Of a DNA stretch of 64,000 nt, positions 7,382 to 17,049 are shown in pieces (position 1 is the stretch's first letter; every line of letters starts with the position of its first letter). Source of the DNA: CAIXSC01 sp046349915 (GTDB lineage: Bacteria > Planctomycetota > Planctomycetia > Pirellulales > Pirellulaceae); the NCBI GenBank assembly GCA_046349915.1, contig JAXMBL010000004.1:248001-312000 (forward strand), given 5' to 3'. Made by a program: the position numbers and the translations under genes. The notes beneath the pieces were generated by a model. That model was given only the letters and a program-made list of their open reading frames with translations. It was not told the origin of the DNA and ran no database searches.

Positions 7382-9898
7382 ATGACGATGTTACGAACCG
7401 ACTTGTGGATACAAGATCTACCCCGCGGTCCTCAAGTCATCTGGCGCTTGCGAAACGCGATTTGGTTGTGGTGCTTGTTGGTCGGGACTGGAAGTGTAGG
7501 CTTCTCCGACGAGCCCAAGGCTGGAACATCGTCGGCGCCACCGATCGAATCGCCGGCGCGACAGCTCTTTGCCACGCACTGCGTGACATGCCACTCGGCC
7601 GACCCAGACAAAACAACGGAGATGGCCAAGACGCAGCGCAAAGGTTCGAACGCCTTGGTTCTTGATCGCTTGCCGGATGATTTCTCGTCTCCTGAGCACG
7701 CGGGGCGGTGGAACTTAATCGCCGAGCATTTGCGAGCGGGAACGATGCCGCCTCCCGGCGAGACTCGCCCCGAACGCGACGAGGTTGCAGGCGCCCTGGA
7801 CTGGATCGGCTCGCAGATGGCTCTTGCTCGCCGCGCGTCGAGTGACGGGCGAACTGTGATGCGGAGACTGAACCAGGCTGAGTACGTGAACTCGATCCGC
7901 GATCTCTTGGAGGTTGACGTCGATCTCTCGGACTTGTTCCCCGCGGAAACGTCGGTGAATGGTTTTGATAACAACGCCGAGTCGCTTCATCTGTCGTCGT
8001 TTCAGATGGAGAATTATCTGCGGGCTGCTGAGCGGGCGTTGGATGCAGCGATTGTCAACGGCCCTCGACCTCCCACCGCGAAGCGGCGGTTTGACATCAA
8101 GGACGAGAAGACCGTCAAGCCGAAGGGGAGCGTCTATCGCCATACGGACGATGGTGTGGCCATCTTCAGCTCGTGGGTGTCTGCGAACATTCAAGTGACT
8201 TTGTGGCAGTATCAAACGAGGGCGCGCGGGCAGTATCGCTTTCGTATTTCCGCGTACGGCATGCAGACAAAGAAGCCGATCGTCTTCCATGTGATGGAGG
8301 GGCCGCTGAACGCCGCCGCCCAGCAGACGCTTGTCGATTACTTCGATGTCCCACCCGCCGAGCCGCGTGTGGTGGAGTTCGTGCGATCGTTCGATCCGGC
8401 TCGCACCATTCGCATCATCGCGGATGGTTTAGGAGCGACTCCTCCGGAAGTCGAGCGAGTGGGGGCGGACAAGTACACAGGCCCGGGGCTCGTCGTGCAG
8501 TGGGTCGAGGTCGAAGGGCCGTTGCTGGAAGATTGGCCGCCCCAAAGTCATCAACGGCTGTTTGGCGATTTGCCGCGACAACGCGTCGCCAATGCCCGCA
8601 ATGCGGATGGTCTCGAGGTTGTTTCTGAACAGCCCGCGGACGATCTGGCCAAGATCATTCGCGAGTTTGCTCGCCGCGCCTTTCGTCGCCCTGTCGGCGA
8701 TTTGGAGATCGCGCCGTTCCTATCGCGGGCTCGCGAGAAAATGGATCAAGGCGCTACGTTCGAGCAAGCGGTGCGAATCGGTCTGCGAGGAATCCTGGTG
8801 TCGCCGGGATTCTTGTTTTTGCGAGAACGTCCCGGCCAACTTGACGACTATGCCCTCGCGTCACGACTTTCGTATTTCTTGTGGAGTTCGCCGCCCGACG
8901 ACCAGTTGTTGCGGGTGGCCGAACGAGGTGAACTGCGACGAGCGGATGTCTTGCGGGAACAAGTCGAACGCATGCTGAAAGATCCGAAGTCAAGCGAGTT
9001 CACTCGACACTTCACGGGTCAGTGGCTGGGACTGCGAGCGATTGATGCCACCATGCCCGACCGGATGCTCTATCCCGAGTTTGACGAGTTGTTGCAGATT
9101 TCGAGTGTGAAAGAGGCACGGTTGTTTTTTGACGAGTTGCTGCAAAACGACCAGAGCATCGCGAACTTTGTGTCGTCCGACTTTACCTTCGTCAACGATC
9201 GGTTGGCTCGCCATTACGGGCTTCCTCCTGTCGAAGGAATGGAGATGCGTAAAGTCTCCTTGCCCGACGATGGTCGTCGGGGTGGAGTGTTGACGATGGC
9301 CAGCGTGCTCAAGGTGACCGCGAACGGAACCACGACCTCGCCAATCTTGCGCGGTGCGTGGGTGTTGGAACGAATCCTGGGAACTCCGCCGCCAAAACCG
9401 ACGGTCGACGTCGCGGCCGTTGATCCCGATATTCGGGGCGCCACGACGATTCGGGAGCAATTGGAAAAACATCGCTCGCATGCCGACTGCGCGGGGTGCC
9501 ATGCACTGATCGATCCCCCTGGATTCGCGCTCGAGAATTACGACGTCATCGGAGGTTGGCGCGAGCGGTATCGAAGCATTGGGAAAGGCGACCCCATCGT
9601 TGTCGATGGGCAAAGGCGACGATATCTGGCGGGGCCAGCGGTCGAGTCGGCTGATAAACTACTGGATGGTCGACCGTTCGCGAATATCGGACAGTTCAAG
9701 CAGCTTTTGCTGCAAGACAAAGATCAACTCGCTCGTTCGTTGGCCGAAAAGCTGTTGGCGTATGCGACCGGGGCGAATCCCACGCTCGCCGACCGGCAGG
9801 ACATCGAGAAAATCGTCGCACGCGTGCGGGCGAAGGAATACGGTCTGCGATCGTTGGTGCACGAAGTGGTGCAGAGCGAGACATTTGGCAGCAAGTAA
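7382..9898 (+). CDS. DUF1592-family planctomycete cytochrome c protein
   Basis: About 838 residues from the ATG chosen because it opens a signal-like segment (WLWCLLVGTGSVGF). A longer TTG start at 7310 is less likely. A heme-type CVTCH follows the signal sequence (planctomycete cytochrome c domain). Then come MRRLNQAEYVNSIRDLL (DUF1587-like), a carbohydrate-binding-like middle part, the ASRLSYFLWSSPPDDQLL block (DUF1592), and a second CAGCH in HADCAGCHALIDPPGFALENYD (DUF1588), ending in DUF1585-like sequence. These secreted proteins are abundant in planctomycetes and usually precede a DUF1552 gene, as here. The biochemical role is unproven; polysaccharide or sulfated-substrate oxidation is a common guess. 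Confidence 0.88.
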   Translation: MTMLRTDLWIQDLPRGPQVIWRLRNAIWLWCLLVGTGSVGFSDEPKAGTSSAPPIESPARQLFATHCVTCHSADPDKTTEMAKTQRKGSNALVLDRLPDDFSSPEHAGRWNLIAEHLRAGTMPPPGETRPERDEVAGALDWIGSQMALARRASSDGRTVMRRLNQAEYVNSIRDLLEVDVDLSDLFPAETSVNGFDNNAESLHLSSFQMENYLRAAERALDAAIVNGPRPPTAKRRFDIKDEKTVKPKGSVYRHTDDGVAIFSSWVSANIQVTLWQYQTRARGQYRFRISAYGMQTKKPIVFHVMEGPLNAAAQQTLVDYFDVPPAEPRVVEFVRSFDPARTIRIIADGLGATPPEVERVGADKYTGPGLVVQWVEVEGPLLEDWPPQSHQRLFGDLPRQRVANARNADGLEVVSEQPADDLAKIIREFARRAFRRPVGDLEIAPFLSRAREKMDQGATFEQAVRIGLRGILVSPGFLFLRERPGQLDDYALASRLSYFLWSSPPDDQLLRVAERGELRRADVLREQVERMLKDPKSSEFTRHFTGQWLGLRAIDATMPDRMLYPEFDELLQISSVKEARLFFDELLQNDQSIANFVSSDFTFVNDRLARHYGLPPVEGMEMRKVSLPDDGRRGGVLTMASVLKVTANGTTTSPILRGAWVLERILGTPPPKPTVDVAAVDPDIRGATTIREQLEKHRSHADCAGCHALIDPPGFALENYDVIGGWRERYRSIGKGDPIVVDGQRRRYLAGPAVESADKLLDGRPFANIGQFKQLLLQDKDQLARSLAEKLLAYATGANPTLADRQDIEKIVARVRAKEYGLRSLVHEVVQSETFGSK

Positions 9899-9961
9899 CG
9901 GGCTGGGAAGAGCGAGTAAGAGTTTTCTTGGCGCTGTTGATGGTAATCAGGAGAGATCGAG

Positions 9962-11227
9962 ATGAGATGGCATCGACGACAGTTCTTGCGAGCAGCGGGC
10001 GTCTCGCTGGCATTGCCTTATCTCGAGCGGTACGCGAGCGCCGACGAATCTGGTTCCAAGGCCCCGCCCAGGCGTTTGGTTTGCATTTGCGCTCCGCTTG
10101 GATTTTACCCGCCTGATTTCTTCCCTGAAAAGGCTGGGGCAGAGTATGAGGCATCCGAGTATTTGCAGTTGTTGCAAGACTTGCGCGGCGATTACTCGGT
10201 CATTTCTGGCCTGACGCATACGGGGAATAGTCCGGGGTTCGCGCATCAGGCGACGGCGAGTTTTTTGACAGGCGCTCCGGGGGCGGGTCGTCCCGGATTT
10301 CGTAATTCGATTTCGCTCGACCAGTTCGCGGCCGAACGAATCGGTGGCGAGACTCGCTATCCTAGCCTCGTATTGTCGGGCGAAGGCTTGGGGCTGTCGT
10401 GGACTCGCACGGGTGCTCAGATCCCCGCGGATAACTCACCTTCGCGCGTGTTTGCTCGGCTTTTCCTGGACGGCGATCCCGCGGAAGTGCAATCGCAACT
10501 GAATCGGTTAGCAGAAGGACGTAGCATCCTGGATGATGTGCGAGATCAAGCGGCGGGCTTGCGAGGCGAATTGGGAAGGGATGATCGCGAGAAGCTGGAT
10601 GAATATTTGGTGAGTGTTCGAGAGTTAGAGAAGCGAATGGCTCGCGATGAGGTGTGGCGTCGTACGCCCAAGCCACAGGTCGACGCGAAACCGCCTGTCG
10701 ATATTGCGAACGCCGCCGACGTACTGGGACGAGCTCGATTGATGTTCGACCTGACTCATTTAGCGATTCGCACCGATTCCACTCGACTAATTACCATCAT
10801 GCTACCCGGCAGCACCTACGCGCCACCCATCCCTGGCGTGTCGCTTGGCCATCACGATCTCTCGCATCATGGCAAAGATCCAGGCAAGTTGGCGCAGTTG
10901 AAGATTGTCGAGTCGGAGACGATGAAGACGGTGGGCGAATTGTTGCGAAAACTGAAGGAAAACAAGGAAGGCGAGTCAAATCTATTGGATCGAACGTCCG
11001 TATTCTTGGGGAGCAATTTGGGAGATGCGAGCAGCCATTCGGTGCGCAATCTTCCGGTGCTCTTGGCAGGCGGTGGATTCCGTCACGGAAATCACTTGGC
11101 GTTCAACCCGGACGATCCGCCACCGTTATGCAATCTGTACGTCAGTCTTTTGCAAAGGTTAGGGATTGAAACGGACCAATTCGGCAACGGAACGTCGACG
11201 CTCCGTGGGCTCGAGTTTTCGAGTTGA
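9962..11227 (+). CDS. DUF1552 Tat-exported protein
   Basis: A 421-residue protein beginning with a twin-arginine signal (RRQFLRAAGVSLALPYLERY). The start is supported by CAGGAGAG upstream. The body shows DUF1552 features: CAPLGFYPPDFFP, VISGLTHTGNSPGF, SLDQFAAERIG, and a metal-site-like LGHHDLSHHG. A GSNLGDASSHS segment resembles sulfatase-like folds, of which this family is a distant relative. It follows the DUF1592 gene by 63 bases, the pairing typical of planctomycetes, so the two products probably act together in the periplasm. No catalytic activity is established for the family. Confidence 0.88.
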   Translation: MRWHRRQFLRAAGVSLALPYLERYASADESGSKAPPRRLVCICAPLGFYPPDFFPEKAGAEYEASEYLQLLQDLRGDYSVISGLTHTGNSPGFAHQATASFLTGAPGAGRPGFRNSISLDQFAAERIGGETRYPSLVLSGEGLGLSWTRTGAQIPADNSPSRVFARLFLDGDPAEVQSQLNRLAEGRSILDDVRDQAAGLRGELGRDDREKLDEYLVSVRELEKRMARDEVWRRTPKPQVDAKPPVDIANAADVLGRARLMFDLTHLAIRTDSTRLITIMLPGSTYAPPIPGVSLGHHDLSHHGKDPGKLAQLKIVESETMKTVGELLRKLKENKEGESNLLDRTSVFLGSNLGDASSHSVRNLPVLLAGGGFRHGNHLAFNPDDPPPLCNLYVSLLQRLGIETDQFGNGTSTLRGLEFSS

Positions 11228-11270
11228 CACGGATTTGTAAGTCGCCGCGAAAATGGCTAAGCTCGTTTGG

Positions 11271-11340
11271 TCATTGGTCATTGGTCATTGGTCATTGGTC
11301 ATTGGTTGATGGTTGATGGTTGATGGTTGATGGTCGATGG
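11271..11340. repeat. Heptamer tandem repeat (10 units)
   Basis: Ten perfect 7-base units in register: five TCATTGG, four TTGATGG and one TCGATGG, flanked by further TTGG. It lies in the gap between the DUF1552 gene and the next cytochrome gene, about 57 bases before the chosen start codon. It resembles the short tandem heptamer repeats known from filamentous cyanobacteria. The block change from TCATTGG to TTGATGG suggests expansion by slippage after a point change. Confidence 0.9.
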
Positions 11341-11396
11341 TTGGACTAGCTGAGTGATTCTGGCCAAGTTGCTCGATCGTGTGAGGAGTCGTGTCG

Positions 11397-13901
11397 ATGA
11401 GGTGCGGATCGCCAAGGCCTCTGTGGGGCACATTCACTGGGAATTCGCTGTTGCTCGCGGCGACGATGGGATTCTTCCTGTCTGGCTTGAGTGTTGCGAC
11501 GGCGAGCGACGCTGAGAAGATCGAGTTCTTTGAGAAGAAGGTACGCCCGATCTTTGCGAAGCACTGTGAAGCGTGTCACTCGGCGGATACCAAGCCAGCG
11601 GGCGGACTCCGTGTGGATGACCGCAATGGTTTGATCGTGGGCGGAAATAGTGGCACGGCGATCATGCCTGGAAAGCCTCAAGAGAGTCTCTTGCTGCAGC
11701 GAGTGAGAAAAGAGGCCAAGAAACGGATGCCCGCCGAAGGGGAACCGCTTGATGACGAACAAATCGCAGTGCTTGAGCAGTGGGTGCGCGACGGCGCCAC
11801 GTGGCCCAGTGATCAAGCGAGTGTGGCACGCGATACCGCCGAATACCGAGCGTTGCGGGAGTCGCATTGGGCATGGAGTGCTTTGACGACTCCAGCGATT
11901 CCTACGGTATCACGAGTTGATTGGCCCTACGATGATGTCGATCGATTCTTGTTGGCCCGACTTGAAGCATCTCAATTGGCGCCCACCGAGGATGCCAGTC
12001 GGAGCTCTTGGCTACGACGAGTTAGCTACGACCTGACGGGGTTGCCGCCAAGCGTCGAGGAAATTGCAGAATTCGTCGCGGATGACTCAGACGACGCATT
12101 TGCTCGAGTTGTCGATCGATTGCTCAAGTCACCCAGGTTTGGCGAACAATGGGGCCGACACTGGCTTGATGTCGCCAGGTACGCCGAATCGACGGGTCCT
12201 AGCCGGAACATACCGTACCCACATGCGTGGAGATACCGAGACTATGTGGTAGACGCCCTCAATCGCGATATTCCGTTCAATCAGTTCGTGCGCGAACAAA
12301 TCGCCGGTGATTTACTTCCAGCGGAGGACGAGGAGGAACGAAATCGGTTATCGGTTGCCACGGGATTCTTGGCGCTCGGCGTGAAGGACGTCAATCAGCG
12401 GTTTCCCATTCGGTTCCAGATGGATAATGTGGACGAGCAAATTGACGTGGTAACTCGTTCGGTGCTCGCACTGACCGTCAGTTGTGCTCGTTGTCATGAT
12501 CACAAGTTCGATCCGGTGCCGCAGTACGAGTACTATGCGCTCGCGGGCATCTTCACGAGTACTGAGATTTATGCTGGATTGCGCAGCCAGATGGGCGGCT
12601 CGGGGTTGGCGTACTACGTTCCCAAGAAGCTGGTTCAGTTGACGGGTGAATCGGACTCAGTCGACCCCGCCGAGTTGGCTCGGCTGACCGCGGAGGTGGC
12701 AGCGGCAAAGCAAAAGTGGGAGTCGGTCCGGGGCACGCCTGAAGGACTGAAGGCCGATGCAAAAGGAGTGCCGCATCAACGTAATCTACGAACGGCGTTC
12801 GAGAAGCTGCAAACTCAACTGAACTCGCTATCCGATCCCGCCGCGCGTGGCCTCGTCGCGCATGGCGTCCGCGATGCGGAGAAGGTAGGTGCGACGACGC
12901 TGCGGATACGCGGCGAGGCGGAGAAGATGGGGCCGGAGGTGCCCCGAGGTTTTCTAACGGCGGTTTCCGTGGAAGGCTCGCCTACCATCGGCGACCAAGG
13001 GAGCGGCCGTCTTGAATTGGCGGCCTGGCTGACCAGCGACGCGAACCCGCTGACGTCGCGTGTGTTTGTGAATCGCGTTTGGGGACATCTCTTTGGCCAA
13101 GGTCTGGTAAGAACGGTTGACAACTTCGGCGTCACGGGCGACAAGCCAAGTCATCCCGAGTTGCTTGATCATTTGGCCGGCTCGACGGTAGCAGACGGAT
13201 GGTCATTGAAGCGATTGGTTCGTCGACTGGTGTTGTCGCGAGCGTATCGACTGGCGTCGACCGCGAGTGCCGACCATTTGGCGGTGGACCCCCAAAATCG
13301 ACTGCAATGGCGACATGCCCCGCGACGACTGGACGCTGAGGAGATTCGCGATGGCATGTTGGTAACGTCAGGTGAACTCAACCTGACCGCGGCCGTGGAA
13401 GCACCCGTGCGTAAATTGCGCATGGTAGAGATTCAAGACAACGGCGCGGAGGCGAGGGGTATTCACGAGCAAGCCAATTCAATGACCGTTCGTAGCGTAT
13501 ACCTTCCTCAATTGCGCGGCTTGACTCCGCAGTCGTTGGAAGCCTTTGATCCAGCTGAACGGACCTTGGTATCGGGGAGCCGTGAAGTAACCACGGTCCC
13601 GGGTCAGGCTCTCTTTCTCCTTAATTCCAGTTTTGTTCGCAAACAGTCTCTCGCTTGGACTCAACGATTGCTCGCGGAGACGATGGACGATACACAACGG
13701 ATTCAGCGAGCTTTTTTGCGAGCGTTGAGTCGCGAACCAATGTCTTCGGAAGTCGAACGAATGCAAGAGTTTCTAGACAGCTATGCGTCGGCTGTTCAAG
13801 CTACCAAGGGAGCTAAGCAACCTACGGATGAGCGCGAGACTGCCTGGGTGGCGTTAACTCAAGCTCTGTTTGCCAGCGCCGAGTTTCGATATGTCCGGTA
13901 A
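11397..13901 (+). CDS. DUF1549/DUF1553 planctomycete cytochrome c protein
   Basis: About 834 residues. The ATG at 11397 is preferred to the GTG at 11391 because GAGGAG lies 8 bases before it. A signal segment (LLLAATMGFFLSGLSV) precedes a cytochrome c domain with CEACH (FAKHCEACHSADTKPAGG). DUF1549 (SWLRRVSYDLTGLPPS, GRHWLDVARYAEST) and a second heme-type CARCH (TVSCARCHDHKFDPVPQ) follow. DUF1553 ends the protein (NPLTSRVFVNRVWGHLFGQG, ALFLLNSSFV, ALFASAEFRYVR). It is followed by its usual partner, a DUF1501 protein. It is a second cytochrome/Tat-protein pair directly after the DUF1592/DUF1552 pair. Function unproven. Confidence 0.9.
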   Translation: MRCGSPRPLWGTFTGNSLLLAATMGFFLSGLSVATASDAEKIEFFEKKVRPIFAKHCEACHSADTKPAGGLRVDDRNGLIVGGNSGTAIMPGKPQESLLLQRVRKEAKKRMPAEGEPLDDEQIAVLEQWVRDGATWPSDQASVARDTAEYRALRESHWAWSALTTPAIPTVSRVDWPYDDVDRFLLARLEASQLAPTEDASRSSWLRRVSYDLTGLPPSVEEIAEFVADDSDDAFARVVDRLLKSPRFGEQWGRHWLDVARYAESTGPSRNIPYPHAWRYRDYVVDALNRDIPFNQFVREQIAGDLLPAEDEEERNRLSVATGFLALGVKDVNQRFPIRFQMDNVDEQIDVVTRSVLALTVSCARCHDHKFDPVPQYEYYALAGIFTSTEIYAGLRSQMGGSGLAYYVPKKLVQLTGESDSVDPAELARLTAEVAAAKQKWESVRGTPEGLKADAKGVPHQRNLRTAFEKLQTQLNSLSDPAARGLVAHGVRDAEKVGATTLRIRGEAEKMGPEVPRGFLTAVSVEGSPTIGDQGSGRLELAAWLTSDANPLTSRVFVNRVWGHLFGQGLVRTVDNFGVTGDKPSHPELLDHLAGSTVADGWSLKRLVRRLVLSRAYRLASTASADHLAVDPQNRLQWRHAPRRLDAEEIRDGMLVTSGELNLTAAVEAPVRKLRMVEIQDNGAEARGIHEQANSMTVRSVYLPQLRGLTPQSLEAFDPAERTLVSGSREVTTVPGQALFLLNSSFVRKQSLAWTQRLLAETMDDTQRIQRAFLRALSREPMSSEVERMQEFLDSYASAVQATKGAKQPTDERETAWVALTQALFASAEFRYVR

Positions 13902-13971
13902 GGGCGCGACGTCTTGATTTCGGACGAAGCAGCACTCAATGCGATTTTTGATCTGCCCGGGAGAGAAGTAC

Positions 13972-15336
13972 ATGAATGCGGTTAGTTCGCGTCGACAGAT
14001 GTTGCGAACGGCAGGCGCCGGCTTCGGGCTCGTGGCACTCGCGGGGATCTTGGGAGAGCGACAAACGCAGAGCGCCGAGAATCAGCCTGGTCATTCCCCG
14101 CTGACACCCAAGGCCTCACACTTTCCTGCCAAGGCGAAGCGTCTGATTTTCGTCCACATGAATGGGGCGATGTCGCAGCACGACACATTCGAGTACAAGC
14201 CTCAACTGCAAGCGGACGATGGAAAGCCGGGGCCGGGCGGTGGCAAACTGACCGGTTCAAAATTCAAGTTTCAGCAGTATGGCGAAACAGGAAGTTGGTT
14301 CTCTGAGTTACTGCCTCACATGGCCCGCCATGCCGACAAGTTCTGCTGGCTGCGAGGACTCCACACCGACACCCCGGCTCATCCACAAGCAGTGGTGCAG
14401 TTACATACCGGCGCGGCCAACGCTGCGCTGACGCGTCCCAGCATGGGTGCTTGGTTATTGTATGGGCTCGGTAGCGAAAATCAGGATCTGCCAGGATATA
14501 TCACGGTGAACCCCCCGCCGAACTTCGGGGGAGCCGTGAATTATGGTAGTGCGTTTCTACCGGCGCACTTTCAGGGGACTCGAATTGACGATCGAGGCAA
14601 TCTGGCGAATCTCGCGGCCAGTGTCGCTCGTGATCTGCAACGCCGACAACTTGATCTCATCCAGTCGCTCAATCGCAACCTGGCGGATTCTCCTGACGCC
14701 CCCGATGAAGTCGAAGGGATCATCGAGACGTTTGAACTCGGCTTCCGCATGCAGGAAAAAGTCCCCGAGTTGTTGGACATCTCGCGAGAAACCCAAGAAG
14801 TGAGGGAGCTATACGGGGTTAAGGATGGGCCTGCCGGTGGGTTTGCTCGTCAATGCCTGATCGCACGCCGACTCTCCGAAGCGGGTGTGCGCTTCGTCGA
14901 AATCTGCCAGCCCGGATGGGATCATCACAACAATCTGCACAAGGGGCTGATCGACCGTTGCGGCTCGATCGATCAACCGGTCGCGGCGTTGATCGAAGAC
15001 TTAGGGCGACGCGGGCTGCTGGAAGATACGCTCGTTCTGTTCGGCAGTGAATTTGGGCGTCAACCCACAGCTCAAGGGGCCGATGGTCGCGACCACAACA
15101 TCACGGGCTACCCGATGTTCTTGGTCGGCGCTGGGGTGAAGCCAGGATTTACGTACGGTGCGACCGACGAGTATGGAATACGCGCGGTCGAAGGGAAGAT
15201 GCACACGACTGATCTTCATGCCACGCTGCTGGCGCTCATGGGGCTCGACCATGAGCAACTGGTCTACACGTATGCTGGTCGCGACTTCCGCCTGACCGAT
15301 GTGCGCGGACAGGTCGCGAAAGAGATTTTCGCGTAG
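13972..15336 (+). CDS. DUF1501 Tat-exported protein
   Basis: About 454 residues. The start at 13972 is chosen over 13939 because a GGGAGAG site precedes it and the product opens directly with a Tat signal (SSRRQMLRTAGAGFGLVALA). DUF1501 hallmarks are RLIFVHMNGAMSQHDTFEYK, GLHTDTPAHPQAVVQLHTG, and the C-terminal GSEFGRQPTAQG...GRDHN and MHTTDLHATLLALMGLDHEQL blocks. These belong to the alkaline phosphatase/sulfatase fold and contain likely metal-binding Asp/His residues. It is partner of the preceding cytochrome gene, 70 bases away. The actual reaction is unknown. Confidence 0.9.
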   Translation: MNAVSSRRQMLRTAGAGFGLVALAGILGERQTQSAENQPGHSPLTPKASHFPAKAKRLIFVHMNGAMSQHDTFEYKPQLQADDGKPGPGGGKLTGSKFKFQQYGETGSWFSELLPHMARHADKFCWLRGLHTDTPAHPQAVVQLHTGAANAALTRPSMGAWLLYGLGSENQDLPGYITVNPPPNFGGAVNYGSAFLPAHFQGTRIDDRGNLANLAASVARDLQRRQLDLIQSLNRNLADSPDAPDEVEGIIETFELGFRMQEKVPELLDISRETQEVRELYGVKDGPAGGFARQCLIARRLSEAGVRFVEICQPGWDHHNNLHKGLIDRCGSIDQPVAALIEDLGRRGLLEDTLVLFGSEFGRQPTAQGADGRDHNITGYPMFLVGAGVKPGFTYGATDEYGIRAVEGKMHTTDLHATLLALMGLDHEQLVYTYAGRDFRLTDVRGQVAKEIFA

Positions 15337-15511
15337 GTGGTCTTGGCTACTTGAGTGGAATCTCAGTAACCTTGTCCGACTGCCTTGGCGAGAATTGGCG
15401 CGCCGATTGCAATGGATATTCCGTGTCGAAGGATTCGTCTTCGGCACGGAAGCCGCGAGCGGTCTGCGTCTTCTCGTTTAGGAACAGGCCGCGGTTCGTG
15501 AGGTTACTGCC

Positions 15512-16483
15512 ATGACTCGAACGCGGCCCTTGCGCGGATTTACGCTCGTTGAACTGCTGGTCGTTATTGCCATTATCGGTGTACTGGTCGCCTTGCTCTT
15601 GCCCGCCGTCCAGGCGGCGCGGGAAGCAGCCCGCCGAATCAAGTGCGGCAATAATCTGAAACAGATTGGGCTCGCGGTACACAACTATGCCGACTCATTC
15701 GGCGCGTTCCCCTCGGGATGGATCTACGCGGGAGCGGCAAACTACGAGGTCTGGGGCTGGGGTGCGCTCACCTTGCCTTATCTCGAACAAACCACGCTGC
15801 ATGATCAGTTGCGAGTGAACCAGGGGAATCTGGCGGCCAATCTTCTGTCAGCAAACTGGCAGCCGATTGTGGCAGGTCTTGAGACCGTGGTGCCAGCCTA
15901 TATCTGCCCCTCGGATTCTGGTTATCAGAATCGAGGACAAATCCATAATGACCGACGCTACAACGGCGGCGCCGGCTTCGTCGCTCATGCGTACGTTCCT
16001 GGACTCAGCAATTACATCGGTGTCGCGGGCCACAATGTCAATCGAATCAACGATTTAACCAATACCGGCATCTTCTACGGTAATAGCTCGCTCTCTTTCC
16101 GAGACGTGCTGGATGGTTCGAGCAACACGCTCTTGATTGGAGAACGCGATACCAAGAATTGCCGTTCAGGGTCGTGGATCGGAGTACGCAACACCAACGG
16201 CGGAGCTACTCGCGGGATTTTCGTGGTGAGTGGGCACAGTCGAGCAAGACTGAACGAATCGGTCTTGGCGTGGGATAGCGACCCCGAAGGATGCGGCCAA
16301 GGTTTCAGTAGCCTCCATCCCGGCGGCGCTCAGTTCGTGCGCGTCGATGGTTCTGTCACGTTTCTGGCCGATACCGTTCAGCATTTCCACGTTAACGGCA
16401 ATGGAGCTCACGTGAATCCCAATAACGGTGTCTATCAGCGACTTCTCTCGAAAGATGACGGACTGCCGGTCAGTCAGCCTTAA
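15512..16483 (+). CDS. DUF1559 type IV pilin-like protein
   Basis: A 323-residue protein with a class III signal: a short basic leader, then GFTLVELLVVIAIIGVLVAL with cleavage after Gly and Glu5 of the mature form. AREAARRIKCGNNLKQIGLAVHNY, typical of DUF1559, follows. The C-terminal FSSLHPGGAQFVRVDGSVTF box is also characteristic. Planctomycetes encode many of these beside cytochrome/sulfatase genes; some may form extracellular fibres. GTGAGG lies 8 bases before the ATG. The next gene is a small lipoprotein, a recurrent DUF1559 neighbour. Confidence 0.92.
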   Translation: MTRTRPLRGFTLVELLVVIAIIGVLVALLLPAVQAAREAARRIKCGNNLKQIGLAVHNYADSFGAFPSGWIYAGAANYEVWGWGALTLPYLEQTTLHDQLRVNQGNLAANLLSANWQPIVAGLETVVPAYICPSDSGYQNRGQIHNDRRYNGGAGFVAHAYVPGLSNYIGVAGHNVNRINDLTNTGIFYGNSSLSFRDVLDGSSNTLLIGERDTKNCRSGSWIGVRNTNGGATRGIFVVSGHSRARLNESVLAWDSDPEGCGQGFSSLHPGGAQFVRVDGSVTFLADTVQHFHVNGNGAHVNPNNGVYQRLLSKDDGLPVSQP

Positions 16484-16531
16484 GGTTACGTCTGGGGACA
16501 GGGCAGTCGAAAATGGAAGGAGATGAGTCGA

Positions 16532-16999
16532 ATGAAACGACATCGACAATACGGATTTGCTTGGAGCTGGAAGACAATCGCGTTGGCAGCGCTAATGACC
16601 ACTGTGTTGGCAGGTTGTGGCGGGCGCGAGAACCTGGGGTCGGTCAGTGGACAAGTGAAACTCGGCGATCAGCCACTCGCGGGGGCTCTGATTCGGTTCC
16701 AGCCTCAACAGCCGGGGAGCCCATCGTCGGCGATTTCCGATGAATCGGGTTACTATACGCTGACATATACTCGCGATCTGCGTGGGGCGGAAATCGGGAC
16801 TCACCGGGTGACCATCAGCACTTTCTCACGCGGCAATCCCGATGGAGAACCACCTGCCCCACCTGTTCCCGAACGAGTTCCCGCGAAGTACAACACGGCT
16901 TCGCAGTTAACCGCGGAAGTTAAACAAGGCTCGAACGAAATCGACTTCCAGTTGGAATCCACCGCACCCGTGGTTCAGCCAACAAGTGCCGAAGATTGA
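16532..16999 (+). CDS. Small lipoprotein with carboxypeptidase-regulatory-like fold
   Basis: About 155 residues. The ATG at 16532 is chosen because AAGGAG lies 9 bases upstream; the ATG at 16523 directly abuts that site. The signal ends in a lipobox (LAGC, then GG). The rest is a single beta-sandwich: GSVSGQVKLGDQPLAGALIRF, ISDESGYYTLTY and IGTHRVTIST, typical of carboxypeptidase-regulatory/transthyretin-like domains that follow DUF1559 genes in planctomycetes. It has a proline-rich stretch near residue 110. Probably membrane-anchored and structural. Confidence 0.85.
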   Translation: MKRHRQYGFAWSWKTIALAALMTTVLAGCGGRENLGSVSGQVKLGDQPLAGALIRFQPQQPGSPSSAISDESGYYTLTYTRDLRGAEIGTHRVTISTFSRGNPDGEPPAPPVPERVPAKYNTASQLTAEVKQGSNEIDFQLESTAPVVQPTSAED

Positions 17000-17049
17000 G
17001 TCAAGAGTAAGCGAGCAAGCCATTTTCGTCAGACAGGAGAATCGTCATC

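Noticed and set aside
11271..11340. CRISPR array
   Set aside because: Units are contiguous 7-mers without spacers; it is a simple tandem repeat.
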